Shown here: in pieces, positions 24,114-32,297 of the stretch
Position numbering within the stretch: position 1 is the stretch's first letter
How the letters are laid out: the number at the start of each line of letters is the position of its first letter
From: a bacterium
GTDB lineage: Bacteria; Cyanobacteriota; Vampirovibrionia; Gastranaerophilales; Gastranaerophilaceae
DNA length: 38,255 nucleotides
Reading direction: 5' to 3'
Assembly: GCA_017396695.1 (NCBI GenBank)
Contig: JAFQLC010000012.1
Coordinates: 1-38,255 of the forward strand
Notes under the pieces: generated by a model
Database searches by the model: none
What the model was told of the DNA's origin: nothing
Seen by the model: only the letters and a program-made list of their open reading frames with translations
Position numbers and translations under genes: made by a program

Positions 24114-25094
24114 TTAAATTTTTGAAATTATATCGTCTGAGTTAATTTTAAGGCATTCAAGCGTGTCACATGTTGTTTGTCTTCTTGCCCAAAGACAAGG
24201 CTGCATGTCACATCTAGCACCTTTTATAACTCTAAAATTGTCCGCATTTGGAATTAGCTTTTTATCGTCTGTTGGCCCAAAAATTGCAAAAATATTTTTA
24301 TTTAGCGCAACTGCAATGTGCATTGGGGCAGAATCTGCGCAAATAAAAGCCGAAGATTTCGAAATGATACTTGCAAGCTCTTGTAAATTTTTTGTTTTGC
24401 CATAAAGATTATAGAAATTTTCATTTTCAAAATTTCCAATTTGAGAAATTATTTCATCATCATCTGGTCCACCCAAAAGCACAACCTTTTTGCCTTTTGC
24501 TAAAATTCCTTCTATTAATTCTTTCCAAAAAGAAGCTTCTGGGCATTTTATCATATTTTTCATTACGCTCATTTTGCTTACTCCTGGGTGAAGCGCAACA
24601 AAATCACCAGCAAATGGCATTTCATAATTTGTTTTTAACGTGATTTGAGGCAAACCACAAACTTTATTAGAAATTGGCGCAATTAAATCGTGATACATAT
24701 TCCCTGCATATTGATTTTTATTCAACTTAACTGCTTGCGTGTGCAAAAACGAAGTTTTAGAGCTATAGCCATATCTTTTAGGCACACCAAATAAAAAGCA
24801 AAGAATTGCAACAAGTGGTGATGAGCCTGAAGCCACCACAAAATCATATTTCTTTTTGCGGACTTCTAAAACTAGTTTTAAAACATTCAGGTATTTCTTG
24901 ATGCCACCAGCTTTGATATCACATTTGATAATGTGGTTGATATCATCTGAAAGCGCTTGAATCGAGGCGCTTCTCGGTTCTAAAATCAAAGTAATTTCAG
25001 AATCTGAAAATTCTTCTTTTAAACTTTTTATAACTGGCAAAAACAAGATTTCATCGCCAATTCCGCCAAAATTCATTAATAAAATATTTTTCAT
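24114..25094 (-). CDS. Glycosyltransferase family 9 (heptosyltransferase-like)
   Basis: 326 aa from ATG 25094; TTG 25100 is an alternative. AAGGG lies upstream. The GT9/heptosyltransferase pattern is clear: KNILLMNFGGIGDEILFLPV at the N-terminus, then VALHPGVSKMS and KKVVLLGGPDDDEI. Also seen are the acceptor/donor block ICADSAPMHIAVALN-NIFAIFGPTD and a Cys-rich C-terminal region with CDMQPCLW and CDTLECL. Members add heptose or related sugars to LPS core or surface glycans using ADP- or NDP-sugars. The exact sugar cannot be inferred. It supports a diderm envelope. Confidence 0.88.
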   Translation of the reverse strand: MKNILLMNFGGIGDEILFLPVIKSLKEEFSDSEITLILEPRSASIQALSDDINHIIKCDIKAGGIKKYLNVLKLVLEVRKKKYDFVVASGSSPLVAILCFLFGVPKRYGYSSKTSFLHTQAVKLNKNQYAGNMYHDLIAPISNKVCGLPQITLKTNYEMPFAGDFVALHPGVSKMSVMKNMIKCPEASFWKELIEGILAKGKKVVLLGGPDDDEIISQIGNFENENFYNLYGKTKNLQELASIISKSSAFICADSAPMHIAVALNKNIFAIFGPTDDKKLIPNADNFRVIKGARCDMQPCLWARRQTTCDTLECLKINSDDIISKI

Positions 25095-25101
25095 ACACAA
25101 T

Positions 25102-25130
25102 TTGCCCTTATTTCATTTTCATTTTACAAT
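25102..25130 (+). promoter_or_regulatory. Promoter with -10 box 6 nt before the start (leaderless type)
   Basis: TTGCCC (25102-25107), 17-nt spacer, TACAAT (25125-25130), then 6 nt to ATG 25137. No ribosome binding site is present. This is the best-formed example of the leaderless arrangement in the window. Confidence 0.55.
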
Positions 25131-25136
25131 AAAAAA

Positions 25137-26234
25137 ATGGAAAATTTAACTTTGAATTACACAGCAATAGGCTCACTCCCAATTTCAGGGCAAGAAGCAC
25201 CGAAGAATGCGTGCAAAATTGTTTTTGAAAATTTTGATTCAATTCCATTCTGGGCACAACTTCCAAATTATTCACACAATGAAGATATGGTTTTTCAATT
25301 TAGTGAAAATATGCCAGGGTTTTTGGTTCAAGATGGCAAAATGTTATTCAAAACAGACACTGAAGAATTTTGCGTTCAAATTGAAGAATTTTATTTTGAT
25401 TGGGAAAGCATAATAAATTCCGAAAACCTAAGTGAATGCGAAGAAATTCTTGATAAATATGCACTAACAGAAGATAGAAGTTCAACTTTTAAACTTTTTT
25501 TAGAAAACTTAAAAGATAAAAACTATAAATATGCAAAAGGCACAATCACAGGCGCTTTTACAACTTCAACCACAATCTGCGGTGAAGATGAAAGGTGTGC
25601 ATACTATGATGAAATTCTAAGAGATATCGTAGTAAAATCTCTCGCACTTAAAGCGCTTTGGCAAATAAAAGAAATTAAAAAAGTGTCACCTGATACAACC
25701 CCAATTATTTTTATGGACGAACCTTCGGTTTCACAACTTGGTTCATCTGCTTTTTTAACTGTAAATGATGATGAAATTCTTAATATGTTCAACGAAATTG
25801 CAAGTTTAATTAAAAAATTCGGTGGGCTTGCGGGCATTCACTGTTGCGGAAAATCAAATTGGGAAATCCCAATCAACGCAAAATGCGATATTTTAAATTT
25901 TGACGCTTATTTATACACACAAAGTATGGCAATTTATCATGAAAAAATTGCCAAGTTTCTAGATGAAGGCGGTTTTTTGGCGTTTGGCATCGTACCAACT
26001 TTTGATGATAAATTAATTCAAGAGTTAACCGAGGAAGATTTGCTTGAAAAATTTGAACAATCAGTTGAATGTTTTGTAAAAAAAGGTATTTCAAAAGAAA
26101 AAATATTAAAACAATGTTTTATAACGCCTGCTTGCGGTTGCGGTTCGTTAAGCCTAGAAGGCGCACTTGCAGTTATAAAACACACTAAAAATTTATCAAA
26201 AAATTTGAAAGAAAAATATAAGGAAATTCTATGA
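25137..26234 (+). CDS. MetE/UroD-superfamily methyltransferase-like protein
   Basis: 365 aa. It resembles the catalytic half of cobalamin-independent methionine synthase and related UroD-fold methyltransferases, without the N-terminal MetE domain. The opening TAIGSLPI and FWAQLPNYS is followed by KGTITGAFT and PIIFMDEPSVSQLG. Likely zinc ligands are H and C in GIHCCGKSNW and a C in TPACGCGSL; the usual Glu ligand region reads ILNFDAY, perhaps Asp. Such single-domain enzymes often take methyl groups from corrinoid proteins, so the donor here could be a methylcorrinoid, not folate; this is inference. It overlaps the next gene by 4 nt (ATGA), pointing to a joint function with a CooC-like ATPase. 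Confidence 0.75.
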   Translation: MENLTLNYTAIGSLPISGQEAPKNACKIVFENFDSIPFWAQLPNYSHNEDMVFQFSENMPGFLVQDGKMLFKTDTEEFCVQIEEFYFDWESIINSENLSECEEILDKYALTEDRSSTFKLFLENLKDKNYKYAKGTITGAFTTSTTICGEDERCAYYDEILRDIVVKSLALKALWQIKEIKKVSPDTTPIIFMDEPSVSQLGSSAFLTVNDDEILNMFNEIASLIKKFGGLAGIHCCGKSNWEIPINAKCDILNFDAYLYTQSMAIYHEKIAKFLDEGGFLAFGIVPTFDDKLIQELTEEDLLEKFEQSVECFVKKGISKEKILKQCFITPACGCGSLSLEGALAVIKHTKNLSKNLKEKYKEIL

Positions 26235-26947
26235 CCTCAACACTTGCCTTAATTGGAAAAAGCGGAAGCGGAAAAACAACTCTTACTAAAGCATTTTGTG
26301 ATGTTATTAAAAAATATCACCCACAAAAATCAATTTTGCTTGTAGATAATGATTTAACTTGTGAACTTGCAGGTCGTTTTGGTCTAAAAACTCATTCAAC
26401 AATTTATGGCATAAGAAGCGGGAAACACGAATATAAAACAGGTATTCCTGAAGGTATGAGCAAGCAAGAATTTATCGAATGGGCGCTTGAAGATATTATT
26501 TTAAATGTTGATGAAAATGTTGACCTGATTGTTTCTTGGCTTGTTCCTTCTAAAGATTGTAGATGCCCAATAACATATCAAATGCAAACAGCGCTTCAAA
26601 AGCTTCTTTCTGGTTATGATTTTGTTATTTTTGATTGCGAATTTGATTTAAAATATCTGAACCAACTTGTAGATTTTCCAATTGATTCGGCGCTTATTGT
26701 AACTAACGATAACATCGAGTCTTTGCATCTTGCAGATGAAATTTATGAATTTTCAAAAAAATATGCAACAGAAGGACAACTTTCTGTTATTCTGAACAAA
26801 ACAACAGGCACCAAAACCCAAACTGCGCTCGAGCAAATTCAAGGGCAGGGGCTTGATTTTGTTGGTTTTATTGAAAACCTTGATTCAGCGGATGCAATCT
26901 TTGAGGCGGCTGAAAACATTTATCCTCGCCTGAATTTGCCTCAATAA
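26231..26947 (+). CDS. CooC-like P-loop ATPase with CxC motif
   Basis: 238 aa. The N-terminal Walker A LIGKSGSGKTTLTKAF has the GK-x-G-x-GKT form of the SIMIBI/MinD-CooC class. LLVDNDLT follows at the switch region, and FVIFDCEFD is the Walker B-like strand. C110-R-C112 corresponds in position and form to the CxC nickel-binding motif of CooC, the ATPase that matures carbon monoxide dehydrogenase. ALIVTNDNIESLHLADEI and SVILNKTTG are typical of this class. It is translationally coupled to the MetE-like gene. No CODH/ACS gene is in the window, so a different metal or corrinoid client is possible. It ends 1 nt from the convergent peptidase gene. Confidence 0.75.
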   Translation: MTSTLALIGKSGSGKTTLTKAFCDVIKKYHPQKSILLVDNDLTCELAGRFGLKTHSTIYGIRSGKHEYKTGIPEGMSKQEFIEWALEDIILNVDENVDLIVSWLVPSKDCRCPITYQMQTALQKLLSGYDFVIFDCEFDLKYLNQLVDFPIDSALIVTNDNIESLHLADEIYEFSKKYATEGQLSVILNKTTGTKTQTALEQIQGQGLDFVGFIENLDSADAIFEAAENIYPRLNLPQ

Positions 26948-26948
26948 A

Positions 26949-28286
26949 CTACATATCACGCAATTTATCAATAATTTCATCTTCATAGCCTTTAATAACT
27001 GAAGGCTTCTTGTTGAAATTCATAATAATTACACTAAACACAAGTTCTTTGTTTTTATATGTTTGAATGTAACCTGAAAGCGAACTAACGCCATTTAGCG
27101 TGCCTGTTTTTGCCCAAAGAGCGCCATGCAGGTGGCGAAGTCTTTTTGATAATGTGCCAACATCTGGCACTGCCATATAATTTCTTAAAGGAGTAAATTT
27201 ATCGATATAAATTAAGGCGTCAGATAACCATGAAGTTGTTGCAAGGTTATACCTTGAAAGCCCGCTACCATCCACGATTTTGATATCAGACATATCAAAA
27301 CCTGTTTTTTCATAAAAATCATAAAACATTTTGATGCCATCTGCGGTTGTGGCAGGTTTTTCTGTTTGGGTGTATTTTCCGCCTGCAACTTTAAATAAAA
27401 CTTCCGCAGAATAATTGTCGCTATTTTGCAAAATTCTTTTTGCAACAGCCTCTATGCTATGGTTAACGCTTGCAACTTCAAGTGCGCCATCTGGAACTTT
27501 TGCAAATAAGAATTGTTTTGTGTAATTGATTTTTTCTTTTTTAAGAGCTGAATTTAAATGTGTTATGAAATAAAATTTAGGATTATCAACAGGAATTGTT
27601 ATTGCCCTATCTCCTGAAATGCCACCAGATAAAAGAAAAATCGGGCTATCTTCATCAATTTTCTGAATTTTAAATGGTTCGCTTGAGCCCACCTCAACGT
27701 TGTTTACAAAAGCAAATTTTACAAAATCATTTTGCAAAATCGAAGGAGTTTTTTCGCCTTTTCTTGTCACAAGTTGAACTTGCACTTTGTTCCCGTTTAC
27801 AATGTAGGGGCTTATCATCGGTGCATATGGGTAAATATCATCACTTCCCCAACCTTCAGGATATGCAACTTTATCGATTATTGTGTCATCAATGTAGATT
27901 TTATTAATTTCACCTACAACTGGGTTTTTCTTAAAATCAGAAGCTAATTTTCTTAAATCTGCAGAGGTTAAAAGTGGGTCTGCGCCAAGTTTGATGTAAT
28001 AATCGTTATTATATTTATAAATTTTTGTTGAAAATTTATAATCTCCGCCAAGAACTTGAAGTGCTGGTGCAAAAGTGACAACCTTTAAGCTTGAGGCTGG
28101 GTGCAAAAGCTTGTTTTCGTCTTGGGCATATATTTCTTTACCTGTATCTAGTCTCCTAACTGAAACTGAAACAGTTGAATTTTTATCTAAATCCATTTTT
28201 TTAATTATTTTTTTAAGGCTTGCGCCATACGCTTCAATATTTAGCATCAAAATAACTGCAAGAAAAATTCTCAATATATTTTTCAT
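26949..28286 (-). CDS. dacB: D-alanyl-D-alanine carboxypeptidase/endopeptidase (PBP4 type)
   Basis: 445 aa periplasmic penicillin-binding protein that trims peptidoglycan stem peptides or cross-links. A signal peptide occupies about residues 1-22 (KNILRIFLAVILMLN). The three active-site motifs are present: S65xxK68 (ASSLK), SDN (NSDNYSAEVL) and KTG (WAKTGTLNGVSSLSGY). Length and the large insert between SxxK and SDN match PBP4/DacB. It overlaps the amidase gene by 4 nt. Confidence 0.93.
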   Translation of the reverse strand: MKNILRIFLAVILMLNIEAYGASLKKIIKKMDLDKNSTVSVSVRRLDTGKEIYAQDENKLLHPASSLKVVTFAPALQVLGGDYKFSTKIYKYNNDYYIKLGADPLLTSADLRKLASDFKKNPVVGEINKIYIDDTIIDKVAYPEGWGSDDIYPYAPMISPYIVNGNKVQVQLVTRKGEKTPSILQNDFVKFAFVNNVEVGSSEPFKIQKIDEDSPIFLLSGGISGDRAITIPVDNPKFYFITHLNSALKKEKINYTKQFLFAKVPDGALEVASVNHSIEAVAKRILQNSDNYSAEVLFKVAGGKYTQTEKPATTADGIKMFYDFYEKTGFDMSDIKIVDGSGLSRYNLATTSWLSDALIYIDKFTPLRNYMAVPDVGTLSKRLRHLHGALWAKTGTLNGVSSLSGYIQTYKNKELVFSVIIMNFNKKPSVIKGYEDEIIDKLRDM

Positions 28287-29101
28287 TTCATAACTCCAGA
28301 ATTTAAAATTTTAACTTCTTTTTTAATTTCTTTTCTACTTATTGCGTGGTTAACTTTTTCTCTTGTGTGAGCCACAAATTCTGTGTCAACTGAGTTTAAA
28401 ATATAACCTTCGGCATTTTTTAAAGAAGAAATCACTTCGCCATAAGGATTAATAAAAATGGAATTTCCGCCATATTCAACTTTGTCGCCCATCCCACACA
28501 AATTAACTCCTGCAAAATAAGCCTGTCCTTCAAGTGCTCGAGCAGTGGTTAAGGTTATATAATCTTTAATTCTAACTTTTGGCCAAGCTGCCATATTCAC
28601 AATTAAATCTGCTTTTTCTGTGTAGTGCTCAAAAAGCCTTGGAAATCTTAAATCGTAGCACACGCTAAGTGCCACTTTAAGCCCGTCTAAATTAAATATG
28701 CAAGGTTCGTCTCCTGCATTTAAAACTTTATCTTCCATATCAAACGCAAAAAGATGAATTTTATCGTAAAAACCAAGAAGGTTGCCAGATGATGAAATTA
28801 TAGGGCAAGAGTTGCGAAGTTCATTTTCAACTTTTCTTACCATTGTGCCACCAATAATTGAAACATTATTTTCAAACGCAAAATCTTTCAAGAAATTTAT
28901 AGTTTTGCCATTTTCGTCTTCTGCGAATTCCTTGAATTTCTCTGGCGTCCAGCCAAGTGACCAAAATTCAGGCAGAATAATTAAATCTGCTCTTCGTTCT
29001 GTGCTTTTGAAGCCAGCAAAAATTTTTTCTAAACCCTCAAAATTCAAATCAGGTTTACAAGAAACAGGGTTTATTTGAATTTGAAGAATGTTTTTTTTCA
29101 A
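28283..29101 (-). CDS. Nitrilase-superfamily amidase (omega-amidase-like)
   Basis: 272 aa carbon-nitrogen hydrolase. The catalytic triad is in place: E45 (LPEFWSLGW), K114 (FYDKIHLF) and C148 (LSVCYDLRFPRLFEHY). The sequence around the Cys and the KIHLFAFD segment resemble omega-amidases (Nit2/YafV type), which hydrolyse alpha-ketoglutaramate or related dicarboxylic monoamides. Substrate is not certain. Cytoplasmic; no signal peptide. It lies between leuC and dacB on a compact minus-strand operon. Confidence 0.88.
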   Translation of the reverse strand: MKKNILQIQINPVSCKPDLNFEGLEKIFAGFKSTERRADLIILPEFWSLGWTPEKFKEFAEDENGKTINFLKDFAFENNVSIIGGTMVRKVENELRNSCPIISSSGNLLGFYDKIHLFAFDMEDKVLNAGDEPCIFNLDGLKVALSVCYDLRFPRLFEHYTEKADLIVNMAAWPKVRIKDYITLTTARALEGQAYFAGVNLCGMGDKVEYGGNSIFINPYGEVISSLKNAEGYILNSVDTEFVAHTREKVNHAISRKEIKKEVKILNSGVMK

Positions 29102-29110
29102 ATTTTCACC

Positions 29111-30376
29111 TTATAATTCGTCTGGAGAAGCAATTTTTCCAGCCACTGCGCTAGCTGCGGCAATTGCTGGGCTTGCTAAATAAATTTCGCTTTCTGTGTG
29201 CCCCATTCTTCCAACAAAGTTTCTGTTTGTTGTTGAAATTGCTTTTTCGCCACGAGCCAAAATTCCCATGTGTCCGCCAAGGCAAGGTCCGCAAGTTGGT
29301 GTTGAAACAACGCCACCTGCTTGAACAATTGTTTGCACATAACCCTTTTCAATTGCATCTAAATATATTTGTTGAGTGCCTGGGATAACAATAAGTCTTA
29401 CATCTTCGTGCACTTGTCTGCCTTTTAAAATTTCAGCTGTTACGGCTAAATCTTCAAGCCTTCCGTTTGTGCAACTTCCAATCACTGATTGCTGAATTTT
29501 AACTTCTCCAACTTGACTGATTGGTTTGGTGTTTTCAGGCAAGTGTGGGAAAGCAACTGTAGGCTCAATATCTTCTACGTTGTATGTGATAACTCTTTCG
29601 TAATTTGCACCTTCATCACTTGTGTAGTAAACAGGTTCACGCATAGCACGACCTTTTAAATATTCTTTGGTGATTTCATCTGGAACAATAATACCTGATT
29701 TAGCACCAGCTTCAATTGCCATATTGCAAATTGTAAGCCTTCCGTCCATAGACATTTCTGAAATTGCGCTTCCTGAAATCTCTAGTGTCTTATATAATGC
29801 ACCATCAACTCCAATGTCACCAATTAAGTGCAAGATTAAATCTTTCCCCGAAACCCATTTGTTTAATTTACCGTTAAATTCAACTTTAATTGTTGAAGGC
29901 ACTTTAAACCAAGTTTCGCCAGATGCCATAGCGCAAGCAAGGTCAGTCGAACCAACGCCTGTTGAAAATGCGCCTAGTGCGCCGTATGTGCAAGTGTGAG
30001 AATCAGCACCGATGATTAAATCTCCCGCAACAACTACGCCTTTTTCAGGGAGTAGTGCGTGTTCAATTCCCATTCTGCCAACTTCAAAATAATTTTTGAT
30101 GTTATGTTTTTTTGAAAATTCACGAACAATTTTTGCTTGTTCTGCAGATTTTATATCTTTGTTTGGAACAAAATGGTCAGGAACAAAAACAACTCTTTCG
30201 TTGTCAAACACAGTTTCTGCTCCAATTTTTTCAAATTCTTTAATTGAAACAGGTGCTGTAATATCGTTTGCAAGCGTGATATCAACTTTTGCAGTAATTA
30301 AATCGCCCGCAGCCACATAATCTTTACCAGCATGATGAGCAAAGATTTTTTCAGTTATGGTCATTGGTTTTGTCAT
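29111..30376 (-). CDS. leuC: 3-isopropylmalate dehydratase large subunit (or homoaconitase-type)
   Basis: 421 aa, the shorter two-subunit form of the aconitase family. LeuC isomerises 2- and 3-isopropylmalate in leucine synthesis, together with LeuD. The [4Fe-4S] ligands are visible: C in [12 protein letters not shown] and C-x-x-C in [13 protein letters not shown]. Other motifs are [15 protein letters not shown] and [12 protein letters not shown]. No leuD lies in the window, so the partner is encoded elsewhere, and homoaconitase or methylmalate activity cannot be excluded. AAGGAAAA precedes the ATG; a second ATG lies four codons in. Confidence 0.9.
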   Translation of the reverse strand: MTKPMTITEKIFAHHAGKDYVAAGDLITAKVDITLANDITAPVSIKEFEKIGAETVFDNERVVFVPDHFVPNKDIKSAEQAKIVREFSKKHNIKNYFEVGRMGIEHALLPEKGVVVAGDLIIGADSHTCTYGALGAFSTGVGSTDLACAMASGETWFKVPSTIKVEFNGKLNKWVSGKDLILHLIGDIGVDGALYKTLEISGSAISEMSMDGRLTICNMAIEAGAKSGIIVPDEITKEYLKGRAMREPVYYTSDEGANYERVITYNVEDIEPTVAFPHLPENTKPISQVGEVKIQQSVIGSCTNGRLEDLAVTAEILKGRQVHEDVRLIVIPGTQQIYLDAIEKGYVQTIVQAGGVVSTPTCGPCLGGHMGILARGEKAISTTNRNFVGRMGHTESEIYLASPAIAAASAVAGKIASPDEL

Positions 30377-30386
30377 TTATTTTTCC

Positions 30387-30557
30387 TTATTTTTCGGCTT
30401 GTTTTTTCTTAACTTCAAGCATTGCATTATGTGCAATTAAATATGCACCACATTTTTTTAAATTTGCCATATACCAAGCGCACTCTTCTTGAATGCATAC
30501 CATTGGACTTTCAGAACCAATTGAAAGTAGGGGGCACACAGGAATTTTATTTTTCAT
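30387..30557 (-). CDS. 56-aa four-cysteine protein
   Basis: A 56-codon gene starting at ATG 30557, with a strong AAGGAG 7 nt upstream inside the end of the preceding gene (11-nt overlap), and stopping 10 nt before leuC. It has four cysteines at C8, C21, C26 and C37 (CPLLSIGSESPMVC, EECAWYM, KKCGAYLI), a spacing suited to an Fe-S cluster or zinc. CPLLS and CAWY recall small uncharacterised proteins found next to redox genes. Possible small redox or metal-binding partner of the flavoprotein encoded upstream. Confidence 0.75.
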   Translation of the reverse strand: MKNKIPVCPLLSIGSESPMVCIQEECAWYMANLKKCGAYLIAHNAMLEVKKKQAEK

Positions 30558-31398
30558 ATTTTACTCCTTGTTTTATAAGGTTACAGTGATTTTCGTCAAA
30601 TTTTCTTTCGAAATCTTTATAAATTTTGCATCTGTTTATCACTTCATCAAAATCAATTAAATGTGCGTCAAAATCAGGGCCGTCAACGCAAGCAAATTTC
30701 ACTTCGCCCCCAACTGTAACACGACAAGCGCCACACATTCCAGTTCCGTCAACCATAATTGGGTTCATGCTAGCTTCAGTTTTAATTCCATATGGACGAG
30801 TTAGTTCTGCAACTGCTCTCATCATAGGCATAGGACCAACCGCAATTACATAATCCACCTTTTCGGCTTTAATAATTTCGTCTAAAACTTGGGTTGTAAA
30901 ACCTTTTGTGCCATAAGAACCATCATCTGTTGTTATGTGCAATTCGCTTGAAGCGTCTTTCATTTTATCTTCCCAAAAAAGAAGTTTCTTTTCACGAGCG
31001 CCCATAATCATATGAACTTTGTTGCCAGCCTCTTTGAATGCTTTTGCAATCAAATAACATGGAGCTGCGCCATATCCGCCTGCAACACATGCCACTGTGC
31101 CATATTTTTCGATGTGGGTTGGAACACCTAATGGGCCAACGATATCATAAATTGAATCGCCAACGTTTAGAGATGCAAGTTTTTTTGTTGTGTGGCCAAC
31201 TGCCATATAAACAACTGTTAAAATTGCATTTTCTCTGTCATAGTCTGCAATTGTAAGAGGTATTCTTTCTGAATTTTCGTCAGTTCTTAAAATGATAAAT
31301 TGTCCAGCTTTAGCATTTTTTGTAATAAAAGGTGCGTGAACTTTAATTTCATATTGGTTTGTGCAAAGTTCATTTTTATATAAAATTTCGTAACTCAT
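30547..31398 (-). CDS. NfnA-like ferredoxin-NADP+ reductase subunit alpha
   Basis: 283 aa flavoprotein of the NfnA/sulfide dehydrogenase subunit family. The N-terminal FAD domain shows ERIPLTIADYD. The NAD-binding part has CVAGGYGAAPCYLIAKAF and YVIAVGPMPMM. Near the C-terminus GTGMCGACRV and KFACVDGPDFDAHLIDF supply the [2Fe-2S] ligands, in NfnA three Cys plus an Asp. With NfnB it couples NADH, NADPH and ferredoxin by electron bifurcation. The NfnB/GltD-like partner is not in the window, so PyrK-like or other flavoprotein roles remain possible. It heads the minus-strand operon; GAGG precedes the ATG. Confidence 0.85.
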   Translation of the reverse strand: MSYEILYKNELCTNQYEIKVHAPFITKNAKAGQFIILRTDENSERIPLTIADYDRENAILTVVYMAVGHTTKKLASLNVGDSIYDIVGPLGVPTHIEKYGTVACVAGGYGAAPCYLIAKAFKEAGNKVHMIMGAREKKLLFWEDKMKDASSELHITTDDGSYGTKGFTTQVLDEIIKAEKVDYVIAVGPMPMMRAVAELTRPYGIKTEASMNPIMVDGTGMCGACRVTVGGEVKFACVDGPDFDAHLIDFDEVINRCKIYKDFERKFDENHCNLIKQGVKYEK

Positions 31399-31426
31399 AA
31401 TTTCCTCATCTATTCTATATTGATTA

Positions 31427-31457
31427 ATTATACACTAAAATCATTTTATGATATACT
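31427..31457. promoter_or_regulatory. Divergent promoter region
   Basis: A perfect TATAAT on the minus strand (31427-31432), without a clear -35, lies about 30 nt before the NfnA-like ATG. On the plus strand TATACA (31429-31434), 17 nt and TATACT (31452-31457) precede ATG 31465 by 7 nt. The two promoters overlap, so the genes may be regulated in opposition. Confidence 0.5.
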
Positions 31458-31464
31458 CAAACTT

Positions 31465-32292
31465 ATGAAAAAAATATTTCTTTTACTTTTTTTATTTTTT
31501 GCTCAAATTCTTACGATGTCACATGTTGAAGCTCGTGAAATTAAGTTTGCAGTTTTGTCTGACACAAATATTTCATTAAGCAAAAATGTTATTCAAGATA
31601 ATGGCCTTACAAGTTCAATATATAATTTGCAAAAAGCGGTTGCCGATTTAAATAATTCAGAAAATGATTTTGTGGTTTTTACAGGAAACGTAACTGCTAA
31701 TCCTGACAAAAGCAACCTTGTAATTTTTGCAAAAATTATAGGCAAATTAAAATTTGTAAAACCAAGCTATGTAATTGTTGGAAATCAAGATGTTTCGCAA
31801 GTTTCAGACATAAGCAAAAAAGAATTTTTCAGGCTTGTAAATTTGTTTTCGCATAACAGAATAAGAAAATTACCTTGCACAAAAAGAGTTACAGGTGATT
31901 TTGTGTTTATTTACATGGATGGTGTTAATCAGCTTATTCCAGGGTATTCTGGAAAATTCACAGAAACTGATCTTATTTGGCTTGAAGGCACTTTGAAAAA
32001 ACATAAAAACAAAAAAGTTGTCATATTCCAACATTTCCCACTTATAACAAATCAAAAATCAAATGGTTTTAATACGATAAACATTGATAAATATCTAGAA
32101 ATTTTATCTGAACACGATAACATTCTTGCAATTATTTCAGGACACTCAAGGGTCGATGAAGAAATAGTGAAAGATGGAATTTACCATATTAGCGTCCCTT
32201 CGCTTGCAGTAAGCAAAGAATACAAAGAATTTGTTATCGACTACAATAAAGATAGATGTGTTTTAAAATCAAGAATTAAAACTGTTGATTAA
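31465..32292 (+). CDS. Secreted calcineurin-like phosphoesterase fold, metal site degenerate
   Basis: 275 aa from ATG 31465; a frame back to 31420 covers the promoter. A signal peptide (MKKIFLLLFLFFAQILTM) predicts export. The fold follows calcineurin-like metallophosphoesterases, but most metal ligands are altered. D-x-H reads D33-T-N35, the G-D motif reads G-N75, and GNH[DE] reads GNQD (106-109). H190 is kept (FQHFPLI), and GHxH reads GHSR (226-229). It should therefore be catalytically weak or dead and may act as a binding or sensing protein. The next gene, 5 nt away, is a histidine kinase without a sensor domain, so the protein may serve signalling. No ribosome binding site. Confidence 0.75.
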   Translation: MKKIFLLLFLFFAQILTMSHVEAREIKFAVLSDTNISLSKNVIQDNGLTSSIYNLQKAVADLNNSENDFVVFTGNVTANPDKSNLVIFAKIIGKLKFVKPSYVIVGNQDVSQVSDISKKEFFRLVNLFSHNRIRKLPCTKRVTGDFVFIYMDGVNQLIPGYSGKFTETDLIWLEGTLKKHKNKKVVIFQHFPLITNQKSNGFNTINIDKYLEILSEHDNILAIISGHSRVDEEIVKDGIYHISVPSLAVSKEYKEFVIDYNKDRCVLKSRIKTVD

Positions 32293-32297
32293 GGATT

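Noticed and set aside
31465..32292. Annotation as an active metallophosphoesterase
   Set aside because: Four ligand positions are substituted, so catalytic activity is not supported by the sequence.
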